Assembly (NCBI GenBank): GCA_008081045.1
Contig: VMDC01000001.1
Span: 161,280-225,279, forward strand
DNA from: Gammaproteobacteria bacterium
GTDB taxonomy: Bacteria > Pseudomonadota > Gammaproteobacteria > Pseudomonadales > Pseudohongiellaceae
Length of the DNA stretch: 64,000 nucleotides
Direction: 5' to 3'
Below the pieces are notes generated by a model that saw only the letters and a program-made list of their open reading frames with translations, had not been told where the DNA came from and made no database searches. Made by a program: the position numbers and the translations under genes. Shown here piece after piece: positions 17,236 through 25,887 of this stretch (the stretch's first letter is position 1; each line of letters opens with the position of its first letter).

Positions 17236-17823
17236 ATGAAAGCCCCGATTCGTCTTTTTCAATGTCTTATTTCCTCGGGATTGCTGATCGTCTCAGCTGC
17301 AGCGTCGGCGCAGTGGACGCTTAACAATGAAGCATCGACCTTAAGTTTTGTGACGGTCAAAGCCGATCATGTCGCTGAGGTTCATACCTTTGATGAACTT
17401 TCGGGAACCATCAAGGAGGATGGCTCGGTGTCGATTGAGATTGCACTGGCCAGTGTGAATACCCTGGTTCCTATTCGCAATGAGCGTATGCAATCCATGT
17501 TGTTCGAAACAGAACTCTTCCCGCGCGGCACCATCACCGCGCGGATCAACAGCGGTCGACTTGCCAACATGGCTCCGGGCAGTAGCGAAGAAATGGGGAT
17601 TGATTTCACTCTGGAATTGCGCGATCAGTCCCAAACCTACAACGCCACGGTTCTGGTCAGTCGTCAGGAAGCCGGGCTGATGGCCACGACTCTTAAGCCC
17701 ATCGTGGTTAATGCGGAAAGCTTTGATCTGGTGGCGGGGGTGGAGGCGCTGCGCGAGGTCGCCGGCTTGCCGAGTATCAGTCGGGCAGTACCCGTATCCT
17801 TTACTGTGGTTTTTGAAGACTGA
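17236..17823 (+). CDS. YceI-like periplasmic lipid-binding family protein
   Basis: Exported protein of 195 residues: signal peptide ending ASAQ, then a lipocalin-like YceI domain beginning WTLNNEASTLSFVTVKADHVAEVHTF. It continues with the family strand pairs SVSIEIALASVNTLVPIRNERM and LFETELFPRGTITARI, and ends with VPVSFTVVFED. YceI proteins bind isoprenoid-type lipids in the periplasm. The upstream in-frame TTG 17224 is less likely than ATG 17236, which has GGAGA seven bases before it. Confidence 0.85.
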   Translation: MKAPIRLFQCLISSGLLIVSAAASAQWTLNNEASTLSFVTVKADHVAEVHTFDELSGTIKEDGSVSIEIALASVNTLVPIRNERMQSMLFETELFPRGTITARINSGRLANMAPGSSEEMGIDFTLELRDQSQTYNATVLVSRQEAGLMATTLKPIVVNAESFDLVAGVEALREVAGLPSISRAVPVSFTVVFED

Positions 17824-17849
17824 GGTCTGTCGCCAGCGTTCGCCAACTT

Positions 17850-18257
17850 TCAGCGGTCGGGGGGTATTGAGTAGGTTCCGGTGGCATGGGCAACCGGGGC
17901 CTCATCGCCCTCGGAACAGATAGATACTTCCCCGACAGCGAGAGACTTACCCCGTTTTAACAGTCTGCATTCCGCCAGCAGATCCCGGTCAGCCACTGGC
18001 TTTCTCAGAAAATTGAAGTTGAGGCTGGTGGTGACCGCAAGCGGCACCAGACCGATTTCCCGCAAAAGTGCGACATACAGAGCGGTATCCGCCAGCGCCA
18101 TCATGGTCGGGCCGGAGACCGTTCCACCCGGCCGTAAATCTTGCTCTCCCACCTGATGCCTCACCACAACCGAGTCATCGGTGAAATCCTCAATGACATA
18201 GCGCGCCTTGGGGAACTCACTCCGGAAGAAGGCAATCATTTCATCTTTGCTGACCAT
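17850..18257 (-). CDS. PaaI-type hotdog thioesterase
   Basis: Protein of 135 residues with the hotdog fold of acyl-CoA thioesterases. The central segment LRPGGTVSGPTMMALADTALYVAL carries the helix that lines the active site, and AVTTSLNFNFLRKPVADRDLLAECRLLKRGKSLAVGEV is the typical strand pair. It would hydrolyse acyl- or aryl-acyl-CoA. It lies 13 bp downstream of the RND exporter gene on the minus strand, so the two are probably one unit. Confidence 0.85.
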   Translation of the reverse strand: MVSKDEMIAFFRSEFPKARYVIEDFTDDSVVVRHQVGEQDLRPGGTVSGPTMMALADTALYVALLREIGLVPLAVTTSLNFNFLRKPVADRDLLAECRLLKRGKSLAVGEVSICSEGDEAPVAHATGTYSIPPDR

Positions 18258-18270
18258 GCGTTACTCCAAT

Positions 18271-20592
18271 TCAGATATTAGTGCCAGAGTCGTTCGAGAA
18301 TTTATTGTCGAAACGTTTCAGTATCGTCGGTAAGTAGACCAAGTCGAGCACCAGCGCCAGAATGACGATAGGTACAAGCAGTTTGGCTGACTGCTGGAAA
18401 TAGATGGTGTTGGCGAAAATCAATATGGTGGTTCCCAGTGCCAGCACCAAGGTGGTGACCGTCAGCGCCGGACCGGCTATCTGTATCGAGTGAGCAACAG
18501 CCTCTGACTGAGAAACACCGCCGCGGCGACTCTCCAGATAGTGGCTGAGGATATGCACCGTGTCATCCACAACCAGACCGATGCTGATGCTGAACAGCAT
18601 CATTACAAAGGGGTCCAGTTGTCCAACCAGAATGGCCCAAAAGCCAAAGACCATGGTTGCAGGAAGCAGATTGGGTAGCACGCTGAGAATCCCGAAGTAG
18701 GTGCTCCCGAAGCCAAGCACCAGAGTCAGCGTTATCAGCAGGAGACTGACGGAGTATCCCTGCAGCAACTCGGTGGTTACCAGTTCGTCCATTCTCGAGA
18801 ACAGCAGCAGCCCGCTGCCATGAATCAGTTCAGCATCGGTGAAAATTTCAGAAAATTTCTGGGTGATCTGAATGTCGAGATCCAGCACTTCCTGATTGGA
18901 GATTTGTGTTGCGTTGATGAACACGGTCATGGCCGATAGATCATCACTGACGAAACCGCTTATGGGGAACTCTCTGCTGTTGACCAGCCTGAAAGCGTCC
19001 AGATAGTTTTCAACGGTTTCCTCAGTATCCGGTAGGTAAAAGTACTCCGGATTCTGGTCGTTGATGAATTGGTTAATTGTCTTGAGCACGTCGTTGAGGC
19101 TGGCGACCGACTCCACGCTTTCGAGACTGGCCAGCCATCCGGTAAACGCCTCTACCTCCTGTAAAAAGCCGATATCAACGATTCCGTTCTGGTCGGGCGT
19201 CTTGATTGCATAGGTCAGGGCAGGCCCGCGGTTCATTTTCTCTGCGACCTGATCATAGTACTCGCGTATATCACCATCATTGGCGATGAAATCGAGTCGA
19301 TTAAAATCGGTTTCGTTGAGCGGAAGGAGTATTGCGGTGCCCAATGCCAGCCCCGAGAAGAGCAGAAAAATAGACTTGTCGTGTATGTTGGTGAAAGCGA
19401 TGACACGGTCAAGCAGGCGCTGCATGAAGACGGTCTGATCCGGCACATCCTGTTTGCCGAGGGCGGTGAACCAGACCATGGTGGCGGGCAGCATGGTGAA
19501 GGTCAGGCCATAGGCGAAAACGATTCCGACAGCCACGATCTGACCAAAATCCTGTATTGCAGGTGAGGAGGTCATATTGAGCGAAGAAAATCCGATCGCT
19601 GTGGTCAACGCTGCCAGAGAGACCGGCTGAAAATTATAGGACAGGCTGTGCTCCATGGCCGAAAGCCTGCCCATGCCCGATGCGAGTGCCTGTTTGTAGA
19701 TTGAAATGATATGCACGCTGTTGGCGACAGCGATGATGATTACCACTAACGGCGCAATGATAGAAATGTTGTTGAATGAAAAACCCAGATAATTGACTGT
19801 TCCAACCGTGCATGCAGCAGTTACCACCACATGAACCAGGATACAGGCGCCGAGAGTGAGTGAGCGAAAACAATAGCAGATTACCAGCACGCAGATGAGG
19901 ATGACGATTGGCAACAGGCTGGTCAGGTCTTCGATCATTGCGCTCTGGCTGGACTGCTCCAGGATCATGTCCGAGCCGACATAAAGTTCGACGCCCGGAT
20001 GACGCTGTCGAATGTCGTCCCGCAGCTGCTGAATTGCCGCGGCGATTTCTAACCTTTCGCTGGTGCTCGCATCTCTCGCGTCCAGTTCTAAATTTCCAAA
20101 CGTCAGGCTGGCGTCCTGGTTCAACAAATTGTTGGTAAGCAGTCGATCCTGCACCGCCGATTGGGCCAGCTCGGCAAGTTCGAGTTCGCTGTACTCGTTG
20201 ATACTCTTCGCGAACAGTCGACGTTGGGTTTCGGGTGAAATCCAATTCAGGATGGTGGACAGATATCCGGCATGAGGTATCGCAGCATAACTCTCCCGAA
20301 GGTCATTGATAGCCCCCAGCGTCGCCTGAGTGAATACGGTCTGTCCCGGAGGTGCGACAAAGATAAATGCAGCCTCTGTAGGAATTGGAAACTCCTGGTC
20401 CATCAGCTCCAATTCATCGAGGTAGGGGTCACTTTGCGTGAGCAGCGCATTAAATGTGCCATCAAATCGGGTCGAGAGCAGTCCGCTGGCTAGCGCGCTG
20501 ATTGCCACACAGCTCACGAGGAAAAAAAGCAGGCGAGACCTGACGCAACGTACTGCAAGTTTCTTCGCAAAGGCTGAAAAATCGACTGGCAT
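18271..20592 (-). CDS. RND-superfamily (MMPL-type) exporter
   Basis: Inner membrane transporter of about 773 residues with two repeats of one helix, a large periplasmic loop, and five helices. The second repeat contains SISIGLVVDDTVHILSHYLE and the first VVIIIAVANSVHIISIYKQA, the paired helix-4 motifs of RND permeases. Family members move hydrophobic molecules such as lipids, using the proton gradient. The frame is open to GTG 20652, but that codon touches a terminator hairpin of the upstream gene, so ATG 20592 (MPVDFSAFAKKL) is the better start. The cargo is not known. Confidence 0.87.
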   Translation of the reverse strand: MPVDFSAFAKKLAVRCVRSRLLFFLVSCVAISALASGLLSTRFDGTFNALLTQSDPYLDELELMDQEFPIPTEAAFIFVAPPGQTVFTQATLGAINDLRESYAAIPHAGYLSTILNWISPETQRRLFAKSINEYSELELAELAQSAVQDRLLTNNLLNQDASLTFGNLELDARDASTSERLEIAAAIQQLRDDIRQRHPGVELYVGSDMILEQSSQSAMIEDLTSLLPIVILICVLVICYCFRSLTLGACILVHVVVTAACTVGTVNYLGFSFNNISIIAPLVVIIIAVANSVHIISIYKQALASGMGRLSAMEHSLSYNFQPVSLAALTTAIGFSSLNMTSSPAIQDFGQIVAVGIVFAYGLTFTMLPATMVWFTALGKQDVPDQTVFMQRLLDRVIAFTNIHDKSIFLLFSGLALGTAILLPLNETDFNRLDFIANDGDIREYYDQVAEKMNRGPALTYAIKTPDQNGIVDIGFLQEVEAFTGWLASLESVESVASLNDVLKTINQFINDQNPEYFYLPDTEETVENYLDAFRLVNSREFPISGFVSDDLSAMTVFINATQISNQEVLDLDIQITQKFSEIFTDAELIHGSGLLLFSRMDELVTTELLQGYSVSLLLITLTLVLGFGSTYFGILSVLPNLLPATMVFGFWAILVGQLDPFVMMLFSISIGLVVDDTVHILSHYLESRRGGVSQSEAVAHSIQIAGPALTVTTLVLALGTTILIFANTIYFQQSAKLLVPIVILALVLDLVYLPTILKRFDNKFSNDSGTNI

Positions 20593-20652
20593 GGTTCGAC
20601 GGATCGCGGTTTGAAAGTGAAACGGTAATCTTAGACAACATCCGGTGCTCAC

Positions 20653-20680
20653 AAAAAAAGGAGGCAGAGCCTCCCTTTTT
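20653..20680 (-). terminator. Intrinsic terminator of the redoxin gene
   Basis: On the minus strand, the stem GGAGGC/GCCTCC with a three-base loop is followed by seven T. It lies 29 bp past the stop of the redoxin gene and just before the RND exporter start, separating the two transcripts. Confidence 0.85.
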
Positions 20681-20708
20681 GGTATTGCGCGAAAACTGAA
20701 GGTGACGA

Positions 20709-21305
20709 CTAGGTGTCGAAGATTGCTACCAGACAGCCCTTGGAATCGGGAATGTCATCCATGTTGACCACACCGCCGGCGAGTACAGTATTCAGGGCAT
20801 CCTTCAGATAGTGCTCGCTGGCCTCATTCCGCTGAGTTTCGTAACCCAGCTGGTCGTTGATAGGGCCGCGAAACAACACCTCACGGGTGCGGGGATTGAC
20901 GATAAACACCTCAGCCGTGCGCTCAACGCCGAGAGCCTTGGCCAGGTGCTGCCCTTCATCTTTCATAATGGGAAAGTCGATCCCGAACTCGCCCGCTTCT
21001 TTTGCGATTCTCGGGAGATTGTCCTGAATGTTCGAGTTAAACATGGTGAACTCAATGTTCCTGTCGGCGAACTCATCGCGAACGGCGCGGTAGTTTGGCA
21101 GGGCGATACGCGCGATCGGGCAACCCACGCCCTGCACATAAAACACGACGTAATCATAGGACTCATAGCTCTCCAGCGTATGAACCTCACCGAGATGATC
21201 AGTAAGCTCAAATTCCGGAATAGACCGCAGCCACTCATCGCCCATTGAGGCGGCCGAAATGGTCGCAGCGGCGAGGGCAACGATTAACCTGTTCAACCAA
21301 TTCAT
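20709..21305 (-). CDS. Exported peroxiredoxin-like (redoxin) protein
   Basis: Periplasmic thioredoxin-fold protein of 198 residues with a signal peptide ending near ISAASMGDE. The redoxin site reads VQGVGCPIARIALPNYRAVRDEF, with one Cys in the peroxidatic position, and there is an additional Cys close to the C-terminus (SKGCLVAIFDT). The frame extends upstream to 21371, but ATG 21305 has AGGAG seven bases before it and gives a clean signal peptide. It is a relative of the redoxin domain in the 12429-14138 fusion, which has lost this Cys. It sits between two RND exporter genes. Confidence 0.8.
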   Translation of the reverse strand: MNWLNRLIVALAAATISAASMGDEWLRSIPEFELTDHLGEVHTLESYESYDYVVFYVQGVGCPIARIALPNYRAVRDEFADRNIEFTMFNSNIQDNLPRIAKEAGEFGIDFPIMKDEGQHLAKALGVERTAEVFIVNPRTREVLFRGPINDQLGYETQRNEASEHYLKDALNTVLAGGVVNMDDIPDSKGCLVAIFDT

Positions 21306-21783
21306 CACTGACTCCTGGTCTCTGTTCAAGTTCACTTCTGTTAGGGCGTGGCTCCTGAATCCCCGTGCCAACCGGTGATCTCACAGTTGCTCGAAGGCTT
21401 ACGCCAAGCAGGAGGCCTCCTAAACAAATTAAGGGCGATTTTAACAACTTTCAACCCGCCAGCCCAGTTTCAATCTGAGTCGCTGTTGCTGAAGCGAGGA
21501 TGGCGACATAGATTTTCTTTTATTCTATTAAAAACAATTACTTAAAATATACATGCTGAACAGGAAAACGCAGATCAGGCGTATACCACAGTGCCACGGT
21601 TCAGCCCGAGATTCTTCTGAAGACTTCCCGGCAGTGACATTCAGGCCTCAGCACCGGCGCACTGGCCGCTGCTGGCGGGCTGAAAACGGTGATCGTGCTT
21701 GGCACTATCGCCGGGTGGTGCCAATCGATAACTGAAGGGAAACAGCGTATAGTTTCAGCCGTACCAGCACAGTGCACAGAACT
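21306..21783. other. Gene-free divergent intergenic region
   Basis: These 478 bp separate the divergent redoxin and RND exporter genes. An AT-rich stretch at about 21508-21555 is the likeliest promoter zone. A perfect 12 bp palindrome, AGGAGGCCTCCT, lies at 21410-21421. I see no convincing coding frame or RNA gene. Confidence 0.6.
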
Positions 21784-24291
21784 ATGACTACGAAGATCGC
21801 CCGGCTCTATTCCCACTCTGTTTTTGAAAGGCCAAAGCTGGTCATTGTCATGCTGCTGGCGCTGGTGGTCTTTTTTGCCTGGCATGCGCAGAATTTCCGG
21901 CTGGATGCGTCTGCAGACTCCTTGCTGCTGGAAAATGACCCCGATCTTGAATTCTCAAGGGAGATCAACAACCGCTACGGCACGGCCGATTCGGTAACTG
22001 TTGCCTACTCTCCTGACGGTAACTTATTTGACCCTGCCGAACTGCAGGTGCTCGAACGCCTCAGTGAAGATCTTCTGGCCATTGATCGGGTGGAATCTGT
22101 GAACAGTATTCTGACCGTGCCAATTTTTGGTGATACCCCACTCACCGGTATCTCTGAAGATTATCTGACCCTGCTGGCACCGGAAACCGATCTTGCTGCG
22201 GCGCAAGAGGAGATCATGACCAGTCCGGTTTTCCGCAATGCGCTGCTGAGTCCTGACGGTGAGACAGCCGGTATTCAGGTGAGCTTTGCCCTCGACGAAA
22301 AAGCCCGCTCGTTGGTTAATCGTCGCTCGGAGCTGAGGAATCTGAGCCGCGCCGGTGACGCCAGCCCTGAACAGTTGGCCGAGCTGAGTCAGGTTGAGGC
22401 GGAATACGCCAGTTACAGCGTGCAGGCGGCAGATCGGCAGCACGAATTGATCAGTGAAATACGGGCAACGCTCGATAGATATCGGGATGGCGCGGAGATT
22501 TATCTGGGCGGCGCACCAATGATAGCCGACGATTTGGTGACCTTTGTGCAGGGCGATCTCAGTAGCTTCAGTATCGCCGTGGTTCTTCTTATTGTCTTTG
22601 CCCTCGGTCTTATTTTTCGCAAGTTACGATGGGTGGCAATACCGCTGGCCTGTTGCGCGGTTGCCGGCGTCATCATGGTCGGGGTCCTCGGACTGATGGA
22701 CTGGCGTGTCACCGTTGTTTCTTCTAATTTTATTTCATTGCTGTTGATCATCACGATTTCACTCACCGTGCATCTGACCGTACGCTATCGGGAATTAAGG
22801 GCGACCCGACACCACAGTGATCACGATAAGCTGCTCAGGCATGCGGTTCTCAGCATGTATCGCCCCTGCCTATACACGGCATTGACTACCCTGGTTGCGT
22901 TCGGTTCTCTGGTTGTGAGCGGGATTTTGCCAATAATCACGTTTGGCTGGATGATGATGATGGGTGTGGTGACCGCTTTACTGGTCGCCTTCACACTTTT
23001 TCCTTCTATCATGAGCTTGCTCAAGACCGACGAAAGCCAGCTCGGTACTGGCCTTCGTCTGAATTTGACCGGCTTTCTCGCCCGTGCGACAGACAGGTTG
23101 AACAACACCGTGCTGGTGATCTACGGTCTGATACTGCTGTTCAGCGTGATTGGACTGAGCCAGTTGAGGGTGGAAAACAGCTTCATCGATTACTTCAGAG
23201 AAAGCACAGAAATTTATCAGGGCATGAGCCTGTTTGATGAGAAGCTCGGTGGCACTCTGTCCTTTGATGTTGTGGTCGATCTGCCAGATGGCGGCGCGCC
23301 ATTCGACGACGGATTTGATGATGGATTCGACGACGGATTTGATGATGGATTCGATGACGGGTTTTCAGACAGCGGCAGTGATGACGCCTATTGGTTTACT
23401 GCCCCCAAAATGGCACAGATCAAAGCCATCCATGAATACCTTGATGCCGATCTGCAAACCGGCAAGGTGCTCTCGTTCGGCGCCATTGTGCAACTGGCTG
23501 AAAAACTCAATGGCAACCAGGAAGTAGACGGGTTTCTCTGGGCAATCCTGTACAACCGGATTCCCGAGGCGCTGAAGGATACTGTCCTGACCCCCTTTAT
23601 CTCAGTCGCTGACAACCAGACCCGATTCAATGTCCGGGTGATCGAATCGGCGCCCGATCTGAATCGCAATGAGCTGTTGCAGCGCATAGAGCGCGGCGTT
23701 GAAGAAGAGTTTGGTCTGGCGGACGAGGACGTGCGCGTTACCGGTATTCTGGTGATGTATAACAACGTCCTGCAGAGCCTGTTTCAATCACAGATTCTGA
23801 CGCTCGGAGTGGTGATGCTGGCCATCATGCTGATGTTTCTCGCGCTTTTTCGCTCGCTCTCCATCGCGGTGATCTGCATTATCCCCAATGCCATTGCTGC
23901 CGCATTTGTCCTCGGCATCATGGGTTGGGCAAACATTCCGCTGGATATCATGACCATCACAATCGCAGCGATTTCCGTTGGCATCGGCGTCGACAATACC
24001 ATTCACTACATGCACCGGTTTAAGCGCGAATTTCCCCGCTTCGGTGATTACCGCGCAACCATGCATTTCTGTCACAACAGCATCGGGCGAGCTATGTATT
24101 TTACGTCGATGACTATTGTCGCCGGCTTTTCTATTCTGGCGCTGTCGAATTTCATTCCGACGATTGTATTCGGACTGTTGACCAGTCTTGCCATGCTGGT
24201 TGCCTTGACCGGCTCTCTGACCCTGTTGCCCCAGCTGCTTATCTCTTTCAAACCTCTCGGTGCTGAGGAGGGTTCTGGTGGCCATGTCTGA
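21784..24291 (+). CDS. RND-superfamily (MMPL-type) exporter with acidic FDDG repeat
   Basis: Inner membrane transporter of about 835 residues, paralogous in layout to the exporter at 18271-20592. It has two six-helix halves with periplasmic loops. Helix-4 motifs are SLLLIITISLTVHLTVRYRE in the first half and ISVGIGVDNTIHYMHRFKRE in the second. The second periplasmic loop carries five tandem copies of Phe-Asp-Asp-Gly (residues about 507-526) followed by a Ser/Asp patch, a likely cation-binding or flexible acidic insert. The GTG at 21772 is in frame, but ATG 21784 gives the usual cytoplasmic N-terminus. The gene is divergent from the redoxin gene. Cargo unknown. Confidence 0.87.
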   Translation: MTTKIARLYSHSVFERPKLVIVMLLALVVFFAWHAQNFRLDASADSLLLENDPDLEFSREINNRYGTADSVTVAYSPDGNLFDPAELQVLERLSEDLLAIDRVESVNSILTVPIFGDTPLTGISEDYLTLLAPETDLAAAQEEIMTSPVFRNALLSPDGETAGIQVSFALDEKARSLVNRRSELRNLSRAGDASPEQLAELSQVEAEYASYSVQAADRQHELISEIRATLDRYRDGAEIYLGGAPMIADDLVTFVQGDLSSFSIAVVLLIVFALGLIFRKLRWVAIPLACCAVAGVIMVGVLGLMDWRVTVVSSNFISLLLIITISLTVHLTVRYRELRATRHHSDHDKLLRHAVLSMYRPCLYTALTTLVAFGSLVVSGILPIITFGWMMMMGVVTALLVAFTLFPSIMSLLKTDESQLGTGLRLNLTGFLARATDRLNNTVLVIYGLILLFSVIGLSQLRVENSFIDYFRESTEIYQGMSLFDEKLGGTLSFDVVVDLPDGGAPFDDGFDDGFDDGFDDGFDDGFSDSGSDDAYWFTAPKMAQIKAIHEYLDADLQTGKVLSFGAIVQLAEKLNGNQEVDGFLWAILYNRIPEALKDTVLTPFISVADNQTRFNVRVIESAPDLNRNELLQRIERGVEEEFGLADEDVRVTGILVMYNNVLQSLFQSQILTLGVVMLAIMLMFLALFRSLSIAVICIIPNAIAAAFVLGIMGWANIPLDIMTITIAAISVGIGVDNTIHYMHRFKREFPRFGDYRATMHFCHNSIGRAMYFTSMTIVAGFSILALSNFIPTIVFGLLTSLAMLVALTGSLTLLPQLLISFKPLGAEEGSGGHV
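23302..23361 (+). repeat. Tandem 12-bp repeat encoding FDDG x5
   Basis: Five in-frame 12-bp units encode Phe-Asp-Asp-Gly. Units 1 and 3 are identical, as are units 2 and 4, with different synonymous codons, so the array is really a duplicated 24-bp unit plus a variant half unit. Such arrays change length by slippage. Confidence 0.95.
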
Positions 24292-24385
24292 GTGGCACTG
24301 CTGCAAGCGCAGATTAAGCGATCACAAGGCCTCGCAAGGCGAGTAGAGATGCAGAAGCTGACACTCCGGATTTGATGAAACAATC

Positions 24386-24808
24386 ATGACAAGCGTCTCT
24401 TTCCCAATGATACGGGTCGGCTGGTGGCTTGGCAGCGCAATGTTGCTTGCGGCGTGCAACAGGACCGAGCCTGCGGCCGAAGCGCCGATGAGCCTGCTGG
24501 CCGCCTACATGCAGGATCCTGCGGCCGTTGAGCGCGGTGCCAGAATATACGACGGAACCTGTGCTCAGTTCTGTCACGAAGCAGAACCCCGCGTCGGGGA
24601 GGAAGTGAATCTGTTCGACTGTCAGTGGCGTTATGGCAATACCGCCGATGAGATTTTTCAGATAACAACATCAGGCATTCCGGGTACCCGGATGGTGGGT
24701 TATGGCAATAACTTTCCTGAAGGAAAACAGGACCTTTGGAAGTTGATTGCCTTCATAAAGACCAAGCAGCCTGAGTGTGAGACCAGTGAAATGCAAAAGA
24801 TTCAATGA
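24386..24808 (+). CDS. Lipoprotein cytochrome c with CX3CH haem motif
   Basis: Membrane-anchored periplasmic protein of 140 residues. The lipobox LAAC puts the lipid on C24. The only haem-type motif is C59-AQF-C63-H64, with three residues between the cysteines instead of two. Downstream, ITTSGIPGTRMVGYG offers a Met ligand, and DLWKLIAFIKTKQ is the usual C-terminal helix of class I cytochromes c. It ends just before the ClpP2 gene and probably shares its transcript. The reading through the motif is clean, so the extra residue is not an obvious frameshift. Confidence 0.8.
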   Translation: MTSVSFPMIRVGWWLGSAMLLAACNRTEPAAEAPMSLLAAYMQDPAAVERGARIYDGTCAQFCHEAEPRVGEEVNLFDCQWRYGNTADEIFQITTSGIPGTRMVGYGNNFPEGKQDLWKLIAFIKTKQPECETSEMQKIQ

Positions 24809-24819
24809 GGAAGGAAACC

Positions 24820-25410
24820 ATGTACAGCACCCAGGAAGATGACAGTCCGGCCACTCGGACTCCAGCCAGATCCGGATTTATGGATGAGAAGCTGTTTAAG
24901 TCGCGCGCCATCACCCTATTCGGCAGTATTGATGACAAGCTTGCCCGATCGGTCACTGAGCGGCTTCTGGCACTGGCCTCAGACGGCGATGACCCGATCA
25001 CGCTATACATCAGCTCGCCCGGCGGTCACGTTGAATCCGGCGATGTGATTTATGACATGATCAAATTCATTCAGCCGGTGGTCAAAGTGGTCGGCACGGG
25101 CTGGGTGGCCAGCGCGGCAACAACGATCTATCTGGCCGCAGAGAAAGAAAATCGCTTTTCTTTGCCGAATACCCGCTTTCTGGTGCATCAGCCTTTGGGT
25201 GGTGCCCGTGGCGATGCGACCGATATCGCTATTCAGGCAGAGCAGATTGTCAAAATGAGAGCGCGGATTAATCAGCTGATCGCAAACGAAACGGGCCAGC
25301 CCCTTGATCGTGTTGCCCAGGATACAGATCGCGATTACTGGATGACCGTGGAAGAGGCCGTTGAATATGGCATCGTAGGTAAAGTCATCAGCTCTGTTTC
25401 AGAGATCTAG
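24820..25410 (+). CDS. clpP: ClpP2-type Clp protease proteolytic subunit
   Basis: Serine protease subunit of 196 residues in family S14. The catalytic triad is S98 (GWVASAATTIYLA), H123 (FLVHQPLGG) and D172 (TDRDYWM). ISSPGGHVESGDVIYDMI is the substrate-strand region. The SPGGHVESG and GWVASA segments differ from canonical ClpP and resemble the second ClpP of Pseudomonas. ATG 24805 overlaps the upstream stop, but AGGAAGGA directly before ATG 24820 favours the latter. No clpX or trigger-factor gene is adjacent, so this is not the main housekeeping clpP locus. Confidence 0.88.
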   Translation: MYSTQEDDSPATRTPARSGFMDEKLFKSRAITLFGSIDDKLARSVTERLLALASDGDDPITLYISSPGGHVESGDVIYDMIKFIQPVVKVVGTGWVASAATTIYLAAEKENRFSLPNTRFLVHQPLGGARGDATDIAIQAEQIVKMRARINQLIANETGQPLDRVAQDTDRDYWMTVEEAVEYGIVGKVISSVSEI

Positions 25411-25826
25411 TTGTTCGAATCTGATGCCGCCTGGCCGGCGACTTTCCTGAAGATTGCCTGGCGGCCCTGCGACAGCGCGCACACGACCATGAATTCGGGC
25501 TGACAGCTGGCGGCGGACAGTACGGCCGTCTTGGCGTCCAGTAATTCAGCCCGGATGACGCCGGTGGCGCCGGCGTATTCGACCTCTACGCGGGCAATAT
25601 TACCGTCTATCTTGCCGTCTCCGCTGGACCAGATCTGCCCCATGGATTCTATCTGGGTGATCTTCAGCAACCCGTTGTCTGCTGTCACCCCGATTCTGAA
25701 CAGGGTGCCCTCAGCGAGCCATTCTCCTTCCCAGTCCGCGTTTGCTATCTGAGTCTGGGCCGTCACCGGCCCCTGCGTGGCGCTCAGAATCGTCAGCAGC
25801 AATGCCATCAAGCCTCGCCGTTGCAT
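25407..25826 (-). CDS. Secreted protein of unknown function
   Basis: I do not recognise this gene. From ATG 25826 it encodes 139 residues: a signal peptide (MQRRGLMALLLTILSATQ), then a beta-rich domain beginning ANADWEGEWLAEGTLFRIGVT and ending near GRQAIFRKVAGQ. Two Cys (in ASCQPEFMVVCALS) could form a disulfide. An upstream TTG at 25895 in the same frame would add a basic extension and overlap the NnrU gene by eight bases; the ATG gives a better signal peptide. It converges with the clpP gene, overlapping it by four bases. Confidence 0.6.
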   Translation of the reverse strand: MQRRGLMALLLTILSATQGPVTAQTQIANADWEGEWLAEGTLFRIGVTADNGLLKITQIESMGQIWSSGDGKIDGNIARVEVEYAGATGVIRAELLDAKTAVLSAASCQPEFMVVCALSQGRQAIFRKVAGQAASDSNN

Positions 25827-25887
25827 TGCCCGGCCGTGTGGTCGGGCAGATTGCCGCGTTCGCTTCTGCAGTAATCTCTGAATTGGC

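Noticed and set aside
21410..21421. Perfect 12-bp palindrome AGGAGGCCTCCT
   Set aside because: Short, single copy and not near a clear promoter; such palindromes are expected by chance in 64 kb.
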